This document shows positions 40,974 through 50,287 of a stretch of 64,000 nt of DNA, piece by piece. Below the pieces are notes generated by a model. The model was given only the letters and a program-made list of their open reading frames with translations. It made no database searches and had not been told where the DNA came from. The stretch comes from Oscillospiraceae bacterium (GTDB lineage: Bacteria > Bacillota > Clostridia > Oscillospirales > Oscillospiraceae): NCBI GenBank assembly GCA_015068235.1, contig SVKY01000001.1:69660-133659 (forward strand), written 5' to 3'. Each line of letters opens with the position of its first letter. Positions within the stretch are counted from its first letter, which is position 1. The position numbers and the translations under genes were made by a program.

Positions 40974-41053
40974 AACGTTTGCTCCTTTCATGTGATGGTC
41001 TAAGTTTAGCACTTCCCTATCACAAACGGAATCGACACAAACACAAGTTTCAC

Positions 41054-41800
41054 TCAACCGTTGGTTGTATGTTCATAGGGGAAAACATCCATAAATCGAA
41101 CCTTGAAGCGGTTAATGGCATACAGCCGGTCGATCCTTGCCTTCGTCACCTCGTCCTCCATAATTCCCTCGCGAATATATCGGTCGAGTGCTTCATAGGT
41201 AAAGCCAAGCTTTTCCTCATCGGTTTGACCGCAAAGTCCGTCGATGGGAACTTTTTCGATCAGCTCCTCGGGCAAGCCCAATTCTCTGCCGATGGCTTTC
41301 ACCTCACGCACACAAAGCATGGAAAGAGGGCTGAAATCGCCTGCGCTGTCACCATATCGGGTCGAATATCCGACCCAATCCTCAGACAAATTACAGGTAT
41401 TTGCCACGCGTCCGTTTTTGCTCTGACATACGGCATATAAAGTCGCCATGCGAATCCTCGGGGCAAGATTGATCGTCGTATCCTTGGACACGTCAACGAG
41501 TTTTTCTTGTACCTCGTTCAAAATTCCCTCATAGCCGTTCTTAATATTGATAATGCAATAATCGATGTCTAAATGATTCACAAGCTTCAAGGACATATCA
41601 ATGTCCGCTTGCTCTCCGTTGGGCATCAAAACGCCGTAAACACGTTCTTTTCCCAACGCCTCAACACAAAGTGCCGCAACAACAGAGCTATCCTTGCCGC
41701 CTGAAATGCCGACAATGGCATTGCAGCCCTTACCGTTAATCTCAAACCAATCACGGATCCAATTTACAATATCATCCTTGACTTTTTTCGCCTGAAACAT
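41054..41800 (-). CDS. nadE: NAD+ synthetase, ammonia-dependent
   Basis: 248 residues, the length of the short (ammonia-using) form without a glutaminase domain. The PP-loop motif GISGGKDSSV is present, followed by NLSEDWVGYSTRYGDSAGDFSP, the deamido-NAD+/adenylate site. It makes NAD+ from nicotinate adenine dinucleotide, ATP and NH3. AAAGGAGG precedes the ATG. It is divergent from pfkA. Confidence 0.95.
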   Translation of the reverse strand: MFQAKKVKDDIVNWIRDWFEINGKGCNAIVGISGGKDSSVVAALCVEALGKERVYGVLMPNGEQADIDMSLKLVNHLDIDYCIINIKNGYEGILNEVQEKLVDVSKDTTINLAPRIRMATLYAVCQSKNGRVANTCNLSEDWVGYSTRYGDSAGDFSPLSMLCVREVKAIGRELGLPEELIEKVPIDGLCGQTDEEKLGFTYEALDRYIREGIMEDEVTKARIDRLYAINRFKVRFMDVFPYEHTTNG

Positions 41801-41854
41801 CGAAACGATACCTCCTTTTTTCTCTACTATACCACACTTTCAGTCATTTTGCTA

Positions 41855-41883
41855 TTTACATTTGCATAGAATTACGATAAAAT
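41855..41883 (+). promoter_or_regulatory. Promoter of pfkA
   Basis: TTTACA and TAAAAT with a 17-base spacer, 29 bases before the start codon. Confidence 0.65.
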
Positions 41884-41912
41884 AATTTTATCTAAGAAAG
41901 AAGGTGCTGCAT

Positions 41913-42896
41913 ATGAAGCAAGAAAACGCAGTTCGAAGGATCGGCGTAATGACCAGCGGTGGCGATGCACCGGGTATGAATGCTGCAGTGCGTGCGGTTG
42001 TACGTGCGGCGATTTTCCGTGGCATTGAGGTCGTAGGCATCCGACGTGGCTATAATGGATTGATCAACGGTGATATCGTCCGATTGGACGAAAAAAGCGT
42101 GGCACACGTGATCAATCGTGGCGGAACCATTCTCTATACCGCCAGAAGCGAAGAATTTATGACCGAAGCAGGACAGCAGAAGGCGGTAGCCACATGCAAA
42201 ATGCTTGGCTTGGACGGCATCGTGGTCATCGGTGGTGATGGCACATTCCGCGGTGCATTGGCTTTGTCAAAGCATGGCATTTCTGTTGTCGGCATTCCCG
42301 CAACGATCGACAACGATATCGCCTGTTCAAATTACTGCATCGGCTTTGATACCGCAGCAAATACTGCCATCGAATGTATCGACAAGCTGCGTGATACCAT
42401 GCAGTCACACGAGCGTTGCTCGGTGGTCGAGGTCATGGGTCGTCATGCAGGGCATTTGGCGCTGTATGTCGGTTTGGCTGTGGGTGCAACCGCAGTTCTG
42501 GTGCCTGAAAGTAAGGTCAGCTTTGACGAAGATATTATTGAAAAAATTCGCAATGCACGCTTAAACGGCTTCACGCATTACATGATCGTAGTCGCTGAGG
42601 GCGCCGCTTCGGCAATGGATGTTGCCAAGAAGATCAAGGATGAGATCTGCATTGAACCCCGTGTGACAGTGCTTGGACATATTCAGCGTGGCGGCACCCC
42701 GACAGGGCGTGACCGAGTAACGGCAACCAGAATGGGCTATCGAGCGGTGGATATTCTCGCATCGGGTGGCACAAATCGAGTGGTCTGTCTCAGAAATTCC
42801 GTAATGACCGATATCGACATTGACGAAGGTCTCGCAGAGCATAAGGGCATCGACACCGAGGAAATGACCGTATTGGAAGCAATGACAGGTGTATAA
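41913..42896 (+). CDS. pfkA: 6-phosphofructokinase
   Basis: 327 residues from ATG 41913 (GAAGGTG upstream; the GTG at 41904 lies within the ribosome site). It has the ATP site GGDAPGMNAAVR, GGDGTFRGA, the catalytic PATIDNDI and LGHIQRGGTPTGRDR. The glycine-glycine-aspartate in GGDGT marks the ATP-dependent type; pyrophosphate-dependent enzymes carry an Asp at the second Gly. It phosphorylates fructose 6-phosphate in glycolysis. Stands alone with its own promoter and terminator. Confidence 0.96.
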   Translation: MKQENAVRRIGVMTSGGDAPGMNAAVRAVVRAAIFRGIEVVGIRRGYNGLINGDIVRLDEKSVAHVINRGGTILYTARSEEFMTEAGQQKAVATCKMLGLDGIVVIGGDGTFRGALALSKHGISVVGIPATIDNDIACSNYCIGFDTAANTAIECIDKLRDTMQSHERCSVVEVMGRHAGHLALYVGLAVGATAVLVPESKVSFDEDIIEKIRNARLNGFTHYMIVVAEGAASAMDVAKKIKDEICIEPRVTVLGHIQRGGTPTGRDRVTATRMGYRAVDILASGGTNRVVCLRNSVMTDIDIDEGLAEHKGIDTEEMTVLEAMTGV

Positions 42897-42899
42897 ATT

Positions 42900-42938
42900 T
42901 TGGCAGGAAGAACCAAATGGTTCCTCCTGCCATTTTTT
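42900..42938 (+). terminator. Terminator of pfkA, probably bidirectional
   Basis: TGGCAGGAAGAACC/GGTTCCTCCTGCCA, a 14-bp stem with one mismatch, followed by TTTTTTAA. It also lies at the end of the convergent transglutaminase gene. Confidence 0.88.
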
Positions 42939-45015
42939 AATACAGTGCAAGAATAATTCGGTCAATGATTCTATGATACCACGCACGCTTTTTCAAAAGC
43001 TGCACACTGTCTTTGATATACGCTTCCATTTCGCGCAGCTCCCCATCGCTGATCTCGTGAGCGCTGAATTTTGCCCTCAGTGCGATCTGCAAAGGTGGTT
43101 CAAGACCTGACTTTCTATATTTTTGAAGCCGTTTCCATAGTTTAAGCGCACGAGCATTGCTGCCGCCTCGATTTGTGTAGGCAGTTCGAATCTTCAAGCG
43201 AAGCCTTGATTGAAGAATTATAATAAATACACTTCCCAAAACTACCAGTATCCATTTCAAAATTTCAGGAAACACACTTTCGTCATTTTTCACAGGTACC
43301 TGCTGCGTCGGTTTGTCGGAAGTATTTTCCTGCGTTTCAGGCTCATTTGTCGGCTTCGGCTGCGTGGGCGCTTGCGTCGTTGGTTCTGTCGGCTCCGTTG
43401 TTGCAATATCAGGGACAGTTTGCTCGGTTGTGTAGGTAGGAGTTTGACTTTCCTCGGCGCTTGGTGTCGGATCGAAAATCGTCCAACCGTCAATTTCCGA
43501 CCAATATTCCACCCACGCATGAGAATTTTTTTCAAACACGGTCGTCTCACGACCTGCCTCTGCCTCTACATAATAGCCCGTGACATATCGTGCCGGAACA
43601 CCCATTGCACGCAGCAAAACCGTTGATGCCGTCGCAAAATGCACACAGTATCCTGTTCCGGAATCTTCCATAAACCAACGTGCAAAATCTTTCAGTTCCG
43701 AAGGCATTTTGGAAGTATTCAAGCTGTATTCCTTGGTCTCATCTATAAAATTCCTGATACAGTAGATTAGATAGATTTCGTCCATCATGGCAGGCTCAGT
43801 TTCTTCAAAAAACAGTGTCTCCTGCCAAAAATCCTCAGCCCATTGACGAGTATCAACCGGCAGCGCTGTCAAGCGCCGATAATCCTCCGCAAGTGAAAAC
43901 GGTACATCTGTATTAACGCTATAGCTGCCTTCGTCATAAACCGAATAGGTATATTCTTTGACACCATCCTTATTTTCGATCGCATTTCCTGCGCTTTGCA
44001 TTTGTTGCGCATATAGGCGGTACGGTTGATAGAGATAGGGTTCTGTATTTCTTGTCCGAATTTTAAGCTCTTCACGTTCTGTTTCATACTGCCTCCATGG
44101 TAGCAGGCAGCTTTCTTTGCTGTCAGACCAAGACATTCCGTCATAAATGTCATATGCTCGGCCACGCAGATAATATCCTTCGCTGCGCGGTGCATAAATC
44201 TCCATCACAGGAATATACGGAAGACTCTGCCTGCCAACCTCGGTCAGATCCACATTTTCGGCTTCAAAAACAGCAGAAACCTTTACCTTCTCATCGATTC
44301 CAAAGTATGTTTCAATCTTTTCAAGCGCTGCATCTGCTTGCTTGCGACCTGAATAGCTCTCCTGTGGCATGAACGCAAACAGGATCAAAACCGCAATGCT
44401 TGTCGGGATCAAGAGCAATGCCGTCAGCTTGTTGCCGTCTCGCTCCTTGCTTCTCCGAGTTGGCTGACTCAAAACCAAGACCAACAACGCCAAAAGCCAA
44501 AGCATCAGATATTTTTCATCGGGCACGGTTTTGAGCAAAAAAGTGCAACTCAAAAACGGTAACAGTGCGCCTGCAATCGCCCAAAAGGTCGCACGCCTTT
44601 GACATACCGTCCACGATACCGATGCGCAGATCACACTTGCGACCGCCTGAAGTGCCTTCGTTTGATCCGCAAGCGCCAAATCCTCGATCTCCCAAGTCAG
44701 AACGCCCCAACCGTAACCGATATCATACTGAGTTGTCAGATTGTGCAACAACGCCTGAAAGCTTAAAATCAAATCGGAATACCTACAAAGCAGATATGCA
44801 AGCAACAACATAAATGCAACATAAGGTATACTCAAACGAAAGCTGAAGCACAACGCAGATAACAGCGAAAAAAATGCACACCACAGTGCAAGCGCCGAAA
44901 AATTGACGATCACATCGGGCGCAAAGGCACTTGCAATGCAAGCTGCGCACGCAAAGCTCAGCGCAAACGCAAGGACAAAACCACACAGTACGGTGTATAA
45001 CTTGTCAAGCTTCAA
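42937..45015 (-). CDS. TgpA-like membrane transglutaminase
   Basis: 692 residues from a TTG at 45015, chosen because GGAGGTGAGA lies at ideal spacing; ATG 45051 lacks a ribosome site. Five or six N-terminal helices (to about residue 200) and an extracytoplasmic region precede the transglutaminase core. The triad is visible as Cys in GTGYCVHFATA, His in NSHAWVEYW and Asp in TIFDPTPS. A Thr/Pro-rich linker (TEPTEPTTQAPTQPKP) and a last helix near the C-terminus follow. The gene overlaps DUF58 by 11 bases and completes a MoxR-DUF58-TgpA trio, a common arrangement of unknown exact role, probably in envelope protein processing. Confidence 0.9.
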   Translation of the reverse strand: MKLDKLYTVLCGFVLAFALSFACAACIASAFAPDVIVNFSALALWCAFFSLLSALCFSFRLSIPYVAFMLLLAYLLCRYSDLILSFQALLHNLTTQYDIGYGWGVLTWEIEDLALADQTKALQAVASVICASVSWTVCQRRATFWAIAGALLPFLSCTFLLKTVPDEKYLMLWLLALLVLVLSQPTRRSKERDGNKLTALLLIPTSIAVLILFAFMPQESYSGRKQADAALEKIETYFGIDEKVKVSAVFEAENVDLTEVGRQSLPYIPVMEIYAPRSEGYYLRGRAYDIYDGMSWSDSKESCLLPWRQYETEREELKIRTRNTEPYLYQPYRLYAQQMQSAGNAIENKDGVKEYTYSVYDEGSYSVNTDVPFSLAEDYRRLTALPVDTRQWAEDFWQETLFFEETEPAMMDEIYLIYCIRNFIDETKEYSLNTSKMPSELKDFARWFMEDSGTGYCVHFATASTVLLRAMGVPARYVTGYYVEAEAGRETTVFEKNSHAWVEYWSEIDGWTIFDPTPSAEESQTPTYTTEQTVPDIATTEPTEPTTQAPTQPKPTNEPETQENTSDKPTQQVPVKNDESVFPEILKWILVVLGSVFIIILQSRLRLKIRTAYTNRGGSNARALKLWKRLQKYRKSGLEPPLQIALRAKFSAHEISDGELREMEAYIKDSVQLLKKRAWYHRIIDRIILALY

Positions 45016-45922
45016 GTATCTCACCTCCGATGTGATAATGCCACGCAGCATGAACCGTCGGCATATCATTCTTATCGCTCAGTTGCATGCACAGAAGCTG
45101 TTGGATCGCTCTGTGAAGCTCCTCTTTCGATGAAATCTTAAAAATTCGTACGCCCTCAGCGCTCAGGCAATGCAGCTCATGCGTAAGCTCCTTTGATAAA
45201 AGCATATCCGATAAATACAATGTTCTTCCTAGCTTTCGGTCCAACTCATCAGGCGTTCCGTTCAAAACCATGCTCAAAACCATCAAGCCACGCTGCGCAA
45301 CAATCGGTTCGCGCAGAATGTATTTGCCTGTTTTTGACGACAGCTTCCAATGGATCTGCCTCAAGCTGTCTCCGCTTCGATAAAGCCGCAGGTCATAATT
45401 CTCAGAAAAAGCTTCAGGCTTCGGTTTCCATATTGGCTTGAAAGAATGTTGCAGATCGGGAACGTTTTGAACCTGCTCTTTGCGCGGAAAAACATAGATT
45501 TTTTGCTCAATTTTTTTACCAAACGGTAGGCAAAACAAACCCAAATAATCATATTTTCGTCCACGCCGAATGGAAACGGTATAGCATCCGCAATGTGCAG
45601 CTTGAAACATATTTTCACGTTTCATGGTTTTTACCTTACCACCGTAAGCAGAGCTGATACGAAATTTCCACGCCAAGGAGGGCGCAGGGAAAGGCGATCG
45701 CATCTTCAAATACAGAGGAGTCTGCTCCCCTTTTCTGATTGAAAGATCGGGAAAAGCCTCAAGTTGCAGCATAAGCATCGCCGGCAGGCTGACGAGCAGA
45801 CAAAACCACGGAAGCAGTAGCATCGCAACTAAAAACAATCCTGCCATCCACTCCCGATAGGCAATATAAAATCCAACGCACCCGATCAAACAGATCAGGT
45901 ACAAAATCCTTCGTCCAAACAT
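45005..45922 (-). CDS. DUF58 protein
   Basis: 305 residues. Two N-terminal helices (about 5-50) are followed by a soluble region with the DUF58 signature NYDLRLYRSGDSLRQIHWK (about 190-208). Family members have a vWA-like fold and pair with MoxR ATPases. The start at 45922 comes one base after the moxR stop, and its end overlaps the transglutaminase start, so the three genes are tightly coupled. Confidence 0.9.
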   Translation of the reverse strand: MFGRRILYLICLIGCVGFYIAYREWMAGLFLVAMLLLPWFCLLVSLPAMLMLQLEAFPDLSIRKGEQTPLYLKMRSPFPAPSLAWKFRISSAYGGKVKTMKRENMFQAAHCGCYTVSIRRGRKYDYLGLFCLPFGKKIEQKIYVFPRKEQVQNVPDLQHSFKPIWKPKPEAFSENYDLRLYRSGDSLRQIHWKLSSKTGKYILREPIVAQRGLMVLSMVLNGTPDELDRKLGRTLYLSDMLLSKELTHELHCLSAEGVRIFKISSKEELHRAIQQLLCMQLSDKNDMPTVHAAWHYHIGGEILEA

Positions 45923-45923
45923 C

Positions 45924-46868
45924 TTACAACTTCGGTGTAGGGATCGTCTGCATAATGCCCTGCAAAACCTGCTCCGTTGTCTGCTGTACCGCCTTGCCGC
46001 TAAGCTCGATGCGATGCGAAAGTGTCATCGGATAAGCGCTTTGAATCTCCGACGGTATCACAAAATCACGTCCATGCAATCTTGCAAGCGCCTTGGACAT
46101 TGACACGACCGCCAAAGTCGCTCTCGGACTTGCACCACGTGCGATCATCGGGTGAGAACGTGTCGCCTGCACGAGTTTGACGATGTAGCGCACCAGCTCC
46201 TGGGAAATATAAGTTTGCGCAACAAGCTCCTGCATTTGGCTCAACTCCTGCGCATTGATCACAGGCGTGAGCAATTTTAGAGGATCCGAAGCTTGTCTTG
46301 CGCTGACCATAGCGATCTCATCATCAAAAGAAGGATAGCCCAAGCTCAAGCGGATCATAAAACGATCTGTTTGGCTATCCGGCAGCGGCTGCGTACCGGC
46401 TGCACCCGTAGGATTCTGCGTAGCAATGACCACAAAGGGCTGCGGAATTTTATGGCTGATGCCGTCCACCGTCACCTGACCTTCTTCCATCGCCTCAAGC
46501 AATGCCGATTGCGTTCTCGATGTTGCTCGATTCAGCTCATCTGCCAGGAACAAGTTACAAAGCACCGCACCGGGACGGTAGCTCATCTCTCCTGTTTTCT
46601 GATCAAGCACGCTGAAACCCGTCACATCGGACGGCAAAACATCGGGCGTAAACTGCACTCTGCTGTCTTTCAGTCCCAATGTGCGTGCAAATGCCAATGC
46701 CATCGTCGTCTTTCCGACACCGGGGATATCCTCCATGAGGATATGTCCTTTGGCAAGCATTGCAGCAAACGCCCATGTCAAAACATGATTCTTACCAACC
46801 ACCACACGGCGCACCTGCTGCAAAACATTTTGCGCATTGGCAAGAAAAACTGTATGATCCATCTGCAT
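45924..46868 (-). CDS. MoxR-family AAA+ ATPase
   Basis: 314 residues from ATG 46868 (GGAGGTG upstream). Walker A is DIPGVGKTT and Walker B is FLADELNRA followed by SALLEAMEEGQVTVDG. The C-terminal AAA lid is present (PRATLAVVSMSKALARLHGR). MoxR ATPases act as chaperones that load or activate partner vWA/DUF58 proteins, which the next gene encodes. An in-frame extension to 47021 reads into the 181-bp repeat and is not coding. Confidence 0.95.
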   Translation of the reverse strand: MQMDHTVFLANAQNVLQQVRRVVVGKNHVLTWAFAAMLAKGHILMEDIPGVGKTTMALAFARTLGLKDSRVQFTPDVLPSDVTGFSVLDQKTGEMSYRPGAVLCNLFLADELNRATSRTQSALLEAMEEGQVTVDGISHKIPQPFVVIATQNPTGAAGTQPLPDSQTDRFMIRLSLGYPSFDDEIAMVSARQASDPLKLLTPVINAQELSQMQELVAQTYISQELVRYIVKLVQATRSHPMIARGASPRATLAVVSMSKALARLHGRDFVIPSEIQSAYPMTLSHRIELSGKAVQQTTEQVLQGIMQTIPTPKL

Positions 46869-46898
46869 CGTACACCTCCAATGATATGTTCTTGGCTC

Positions 46899-46927
46899 AG
46901 TATACATAATCTTTTCCAAAAATGCAA
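46899..46927 (-). promoter_or_regulatory. Promoter of the moxR-DUF58-transglutaminase operon
   Basis: TTGCAT and TATACT on the minus strand with a 17-base spacer, 30 bases upstream of the start codon. Confidence 0.72.
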
Positions 46928-46956
46928 TATAAAAACCGAGGCAGTTGCCTCGGTTT
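46925..46956 (-). terminator. Terminator of the ATP-grasp gene transcript
   Basis: An 11-bp stem AAACCGAGGCA/TGCCTCGGTTT followed on the minus strand by TTTTATATT. The 181-bp repeat copy B lies between it and the gene it serves. Confidence 0.8.
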
Positions 46957-46965
46957 CTTAAAGTT

Positions 46966-47147
46966 TTATACCAATCACCAATTAAAATGCTCAAAAGCAT
47001 TTTAATTGGCAATATGCGCATTTGTGATTGGTATGAGACGTGTTTTTGCGATTTTTACTTTATAATCGCAAAAACAGGCAGTAAAAAAAGCGTTTTTTTA
47101 CTGCCTTCGCCGATTAAAATGAGTGTTTTAATCGGCGATTAGTATTA
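46966..47147 (-). repeat. 181-bp multi-hairpin repeat, copy B (inverted relative to copy A)
   Basis: The reverse complement matches 39765-39945 almost throughout, with about ten differences by eye. The stem-loops are preserved or stronger: CGCCGATTAAAA/TTTTAATCGGCG and GTTTTTGCGATT/AATCGCAAAAAC are 12-bp perfect stems. The A/T-run stem of 13 bp has changed length on both arms relative to copy A. That suggests selection for structure or recent common origin. Its end supplies the stop codon of the ATP-grasp gene. Confidence 0.85.
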
Positions 47148-48144
47148 GTAAATTTTTATAATATGGCCAAAGACCTGTTTTTTCGGGATAATGCGGAGCA
47201 AGCTGGCATAGGTCTGTTCCGGGATATTCATTTCCCTCAATAATTGCAGGACCATCGGGCGTAATAGCAACATCCCACCCAACGTGACGCATCTGCGGAA
47301 TTTCGAAAGCAGCCTGCTTGACCATCTCGATTGCCTCGTGAAGCATCGGAAGCTCGTAGCCAACAAAGTTAACATTGGTATCAGGATGCTTTTCAAAAAT
47401 ATTGAAATAGTCATCAGTCGCAACCGAACAGATCTTGCCCGTCTTTTCATCCACACGGCAGATTACGCCGCCTTGACCTGTATTGTCGCAGCAGCCGCCA
47501 CCTCTGCCCATTTTAACCATGACATACGCAATATGCACCGTTTCATCGACTAAATCGGTCACAATGCGGATAGAGTTGACAGAATCCGGATGCAACTTCG
47601 CCATCGCTTCATGCTGAGGCAAAACCTCCTCCAAAATCACCAATTTTTTATCACGAATATACGACAAGATTTCCTCAGAAGACTTAAATTTCGCAACTTT
47701 TATCTTCTCGATCCCATGACCACACGAACCGTGATTCGGTTTAGCAAAAAAGCTGTCCTGTCCTTGTAAAAAATCGTCAAATTCCGCCTGAGTACAGATT
47801 TCGCCATTCAAAGTTTTTCGGTGCAAATATTTTGCAAAACGGACATTGAACCGTAGCTTATCGTCGAATTCCTCTGCGTAAGAATAATCGTTCATCAGCT
47901 CGCAGACCTTTTTGTTGCGCACACGGGTCAGATAGGTGTTACGCTGCCTTCCGTTCATATTATAAAAGCCAAACATCACATAATCATAATAGCCTGCGCC
48001 ATAACGAAGAGCGCACCATACCATGCTGCCAAATGTACGCAGCTTGCAATGGCCACTTTTTTCCTTCACCACGGTCAGCATTTTATTCAGCTTATCAAAC
48101 CGCATTCCACGGATCACTCGAGTTAGATATTTGATACTCGGCAT
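47128..48144 (-). CDS. ATP-grasp enzyme (sugar-transfer-associated ATP-grasp type)
   Basis: 338 residues. Segments FFAKPNHGSCGHGIEKIK, LVILEEVLPQHEAM, SVNSIRIVTDL and VGWDVAITPDGPAIIEGN fit the ATP-grasp fold of the family associated with polysaccharide/sugar-transfer genes. AAGGAG precedes the ATG. The last six codons (LILIAD) and stop come from the inserted repeat, so the original C-terminus may have been slightly different. The gene starts 11 bases after radA and is probably in its operon. The substrate is unknown. Confidence 0.82.
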   Translation of the reverse strand: MPSIKYLTRVIRGMRFDKLNKMLTVVKEKSGHCKLRTFGSMVWCALRYGAGYYDYVMFGFYNMNGRQRNTYLTRVRNKKVCELMNDYSYAEEFDDKLRFNVRFAKYLHRKTLNGEICTQAEFDDFLQGQDSFFAKPNHGSCGHGIEKIKVAKFKSSEEILSYIRDKKLVILEEVLPQHEAMAKLHPDSVNSIRIVTDLVDETVHIAYVMVKMGRGGGCCDNTGQGGVICRVDEKTGKICSVATDDYFNIFEKHPDTNVNFVGYELPMLHEAIEMVKQAAFEIPQMRHVGWDVAITPDGPAIIEGNEYPGTDLCQLAPHYPEKTGLWPYYKNLLILIAD

Positions 48145-48155
48145 ATATTTTCTCC

Positions 48156-49508
48156 TTAAAACGCAACCGCAAGAACCTCACGGATATTTCTCACTCGCAA
48201 CAGCTCCAGCCCCTCGGGCACAGTGATCTCAGTCGAACCGCTTCGCGGGAGGATACATTGCGTAAAGCCCAAACGGCGAATTTCGGTCAAACGCTGCGAA
48301 AGCTGCCCAATGGCTCTGATCTCACCTGTCAATCCTACCTCACCGACGGCAGCCAAAGAATCGCTGATCGGCTTGTCCAACAAAGCAGAAGCAGCCGCAA
48401 GCACGACCGACAGATCAGCCGCGGGCTCGTCCAAACGTAAGCCGCCAATGACATTGATATAAACATCGGAATTGAAAAATTTCAAGCCTCCACGCTTTTC
48501 CAGCACCGCCAAAAGCATCGCCGCACGGTTGTAGTCAAAGCCGTTGCTGCTTCTGCGCGGATTGGTAAGCGTTGTTGGAGAAACCAAGGCTTGTACCTCT
48601 GCCAAGATCGGACGGCTGCCCTCCATCACACAAGCAACGCAGTTTCCTGGAGTTTGCTCGGGTCTGCCCGATAAAAGCATCTCCGAGGGATTCGGCACTT
48701 CGGTTAAACCATGATCCTTCATCTCGAATACGCCGATCTCATTTGTGGAACCGAATCGGTTTTTTGCCGCTCTGAGCAGGCGATAGGTCGTGTGCTCCTC
48801 GCCTTCAAAATACAGCACGCAATCGACCATATGCTCAAGCACCTTCGGACCGGCAATCGCACCTTCTTTGTTGATATGTCCAACAACAAAAACGCTGACA
48901 CCGCTTGTCTTGCAATATTGCATCAATCGCAGGGTGCAGTCCTTGACCTGCGTCACGCTTCCGGGCGATGACGGCTTGTCCTCGGTGTAGAGCGTTTGGA
49001 TCGAGTCCACGATCAAAAGATCAGGCTTTAATCGTTCTGCCGAAGCAAGTATCTCGTCCAAACTCGTCTCACACAAGAAATACAGTTCCTCTCTATCCAC
49101 ATTCAATCTCTGCGCACGCAGCTTTAGCTGGCTGGCACTTTCCTCGCCCGAGACATACAGAACGGATTGTTCGCCGCAGATGCACTGACAGATCTGCAAC
49201 AGTAGCGTGGATTTGCCAATGCCGGGCGCACCTGCAACCAAAACAAGCGACCCACGCACAGCGCCGCCACCAAGCACTCGGTCCAGCTCTGACAGGCCTG
49301 TGGTATATCTGACCGCCTCATCGCTTTCGATCTCGCTCAAGCGCTTCGGCTTGGCGGACAGAATTGAGCGTGAAGCAGACTTATTGACCGTCTGCGACGG
49401 AGTATACTCCTCCAAAGTATTCCATTGACCGCACGATGGACAGCGTCCTGACCATTTGGCAAACTCATTGCCGCAATTCGTGCAGAGAAAAACCGTTTTA
49501 GATTTCAT
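48156..49508 (-). CDS. radA: DNA repair protein RadA
   Basis: 450 residues from ATG 49508 (GGAGG upstream). N-terminal zinc finger CTNCG..CPSCGQW, Walker A GAPGIGKST, the RadA-specific KNRFG motif (AAKNRFGSTNEIG) and a C-terminal Lon-like domain (GLRLDEPAADLSVVLAAASAL). RadA helps process recombination intermediates. The start overlaps the amidase stop by 11 bases, so the amidase, radA and ATP-grasp genes form an operon. Confidence 0.96.
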   Translation of the reverse strand: MKSKTVFLCTNCGNEFAKWSGRCPSCGQWNTLEEYTPSQTVNKSASRSILSAKPKRLSEIESDEAVRYTTGLSELDRVLGGGAVRGSLVLVAGAPGIGKSTLLLQICQCICGEQSVLYVSGEESASQLKLRAQRLNVDREELYFLCETSLDEILASAERLKPDLLIVDSIQTLYTEDKPSSPGSVTQVKDCTLRLMQYCKTSGVSVFVVGHINKEGAIAGPKVLEHMVDCVLYFEGEEHTTYRLLRAAKNRFGSTNEIGVFEMKDHGLTEVPNPSEMLLSGRPEQTPGNCVACVMEGSRPILAEVQALVSPTTLTNPRRSSNGFDYNRAAMLLAVLEKRGGLKFFNSDVYINVIGGLRLDEPAADLSVVLAAASALLDKPISDSLAAVGEVGLTGEIRAIGQLSQRLTEIRRLGFTQCILPRSGSTEITVPEGLELLRVRNIREVLAVAF

Positions 49509-50205
49509 CTGAAACCTCCAAATAGTTGAAAATACAGCAGCCGATCGCAGCGGCAAGTTTCTTTTGATAGCTCGCATCACGCAACAGCTGTTCTTCCGCA
49601 TAATTAGACAAAAAACCGCACTCGATCAGCACCGCACTGCACGAAACATGCTCCATCAAGTACACATCCTGTGCTCTCTTGCACTGTCTGTGATTGTTGG
49701 AGTCCACTTGTGAAACGATCGCAGCCTGCAATTCCGCCGCCAAAGCCTCACTGCCGTCTGTCTCAGCATAAAACACCTGCGCTCCACGATATTTTTCTTC
49801 CGAAAAATGATTCTGATGAATGCTCACAAGCAGTGCATTGGGAGTATTTTCCACCGCTGAAACACGGTTTCGGATATCGGAGACTTTTTTCTGCGCAATC
49901 GTATTCCCCTCTGTGTGAATGCTGATATCACTTGTGCGGATCATCTGCGTTTCGATCCCAAACAGGTGCAAAAAATCATTCAGCCGCAGTGCTATTTCCA
50001 AATTCAATCCGCTTTCGCAAATACCGCTGACGGAAACAGCTCCCCCATCCTCGCCGCCGTGACCTGCATCGATGATCACGGTCGTTGTATCCTTCTCATC
50101 CTGCGCCCAAGCCGCAACCGCCGAGCCGAAACGAGACAGCATCAACGCTCCCGTGATCACCATTGCTGCAAGTACACTGATCCATGCGACATATTTTTTA
50201 TCCAT
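49498..50205 (-). CDS. N-acetylmuramoyl-L-alanine amidase (amidase_3, CwlD-like)
   Basis: 235 residues from ATG 50205 (GGGGGTGG upstream). A single N-terminal helix (about 5-27) is followed by amidase_3 with zinc ligands in IDAGHGGEDGG and SIHQNHF and the catalytic Glu in VLIECGFLSN. Its length and N-terminal helix match CwlD, which makes muramic lactam in the spore cortex; other amidases cannot be ruled out. Confidence 0.92.
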   Translation of the reverse strand: MDKKYVAWISVLAAMVITGALMLSRFGSAVAAWAQDEKDTTTVIIDAGHGGEDGGAVSVSGICESGLNLEIALRLNDFLHLFGIETQMIRTSDISIHTEGNTIAQKKVSDIRNRVSAVENTPNALLVSIHQNHFSEEKYRGAQVFYAETDGSEALAAELQAAIVSQVDSNNHRQCKRAQDVYLMEHVSCSAVLIECGFLSNYAEEQLLRDASYQKKLAAAIGCCIFNYLEVSDEI

Positions 50206-50254
50206 ACTGCCACCCCCGAGCAAACCTTATGCTCATCTCGAGCGACATATTCAT

Positions 50255-50282
50255 ATTGTACCATTTTTTTTAGCATTGTCAA
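50255..50282 (-). promoter_or_regulatory. Promoter of the amidase-radA-ATP-grasp operon
   Basis: TTGACA and TACAAT on the minus strand with a 16-base spacer, 50 bases upstream of the amidase start. Confidence 0.7.
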
Positions 50283-50287
50283 TCGTA

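Noticed and set aside
46869-47021. N-terminal extension of the MoxR protein
   Set aside because: The extra codons lie in the terminator and the 181-bp repeat; the proper ribosome site is at 46868.
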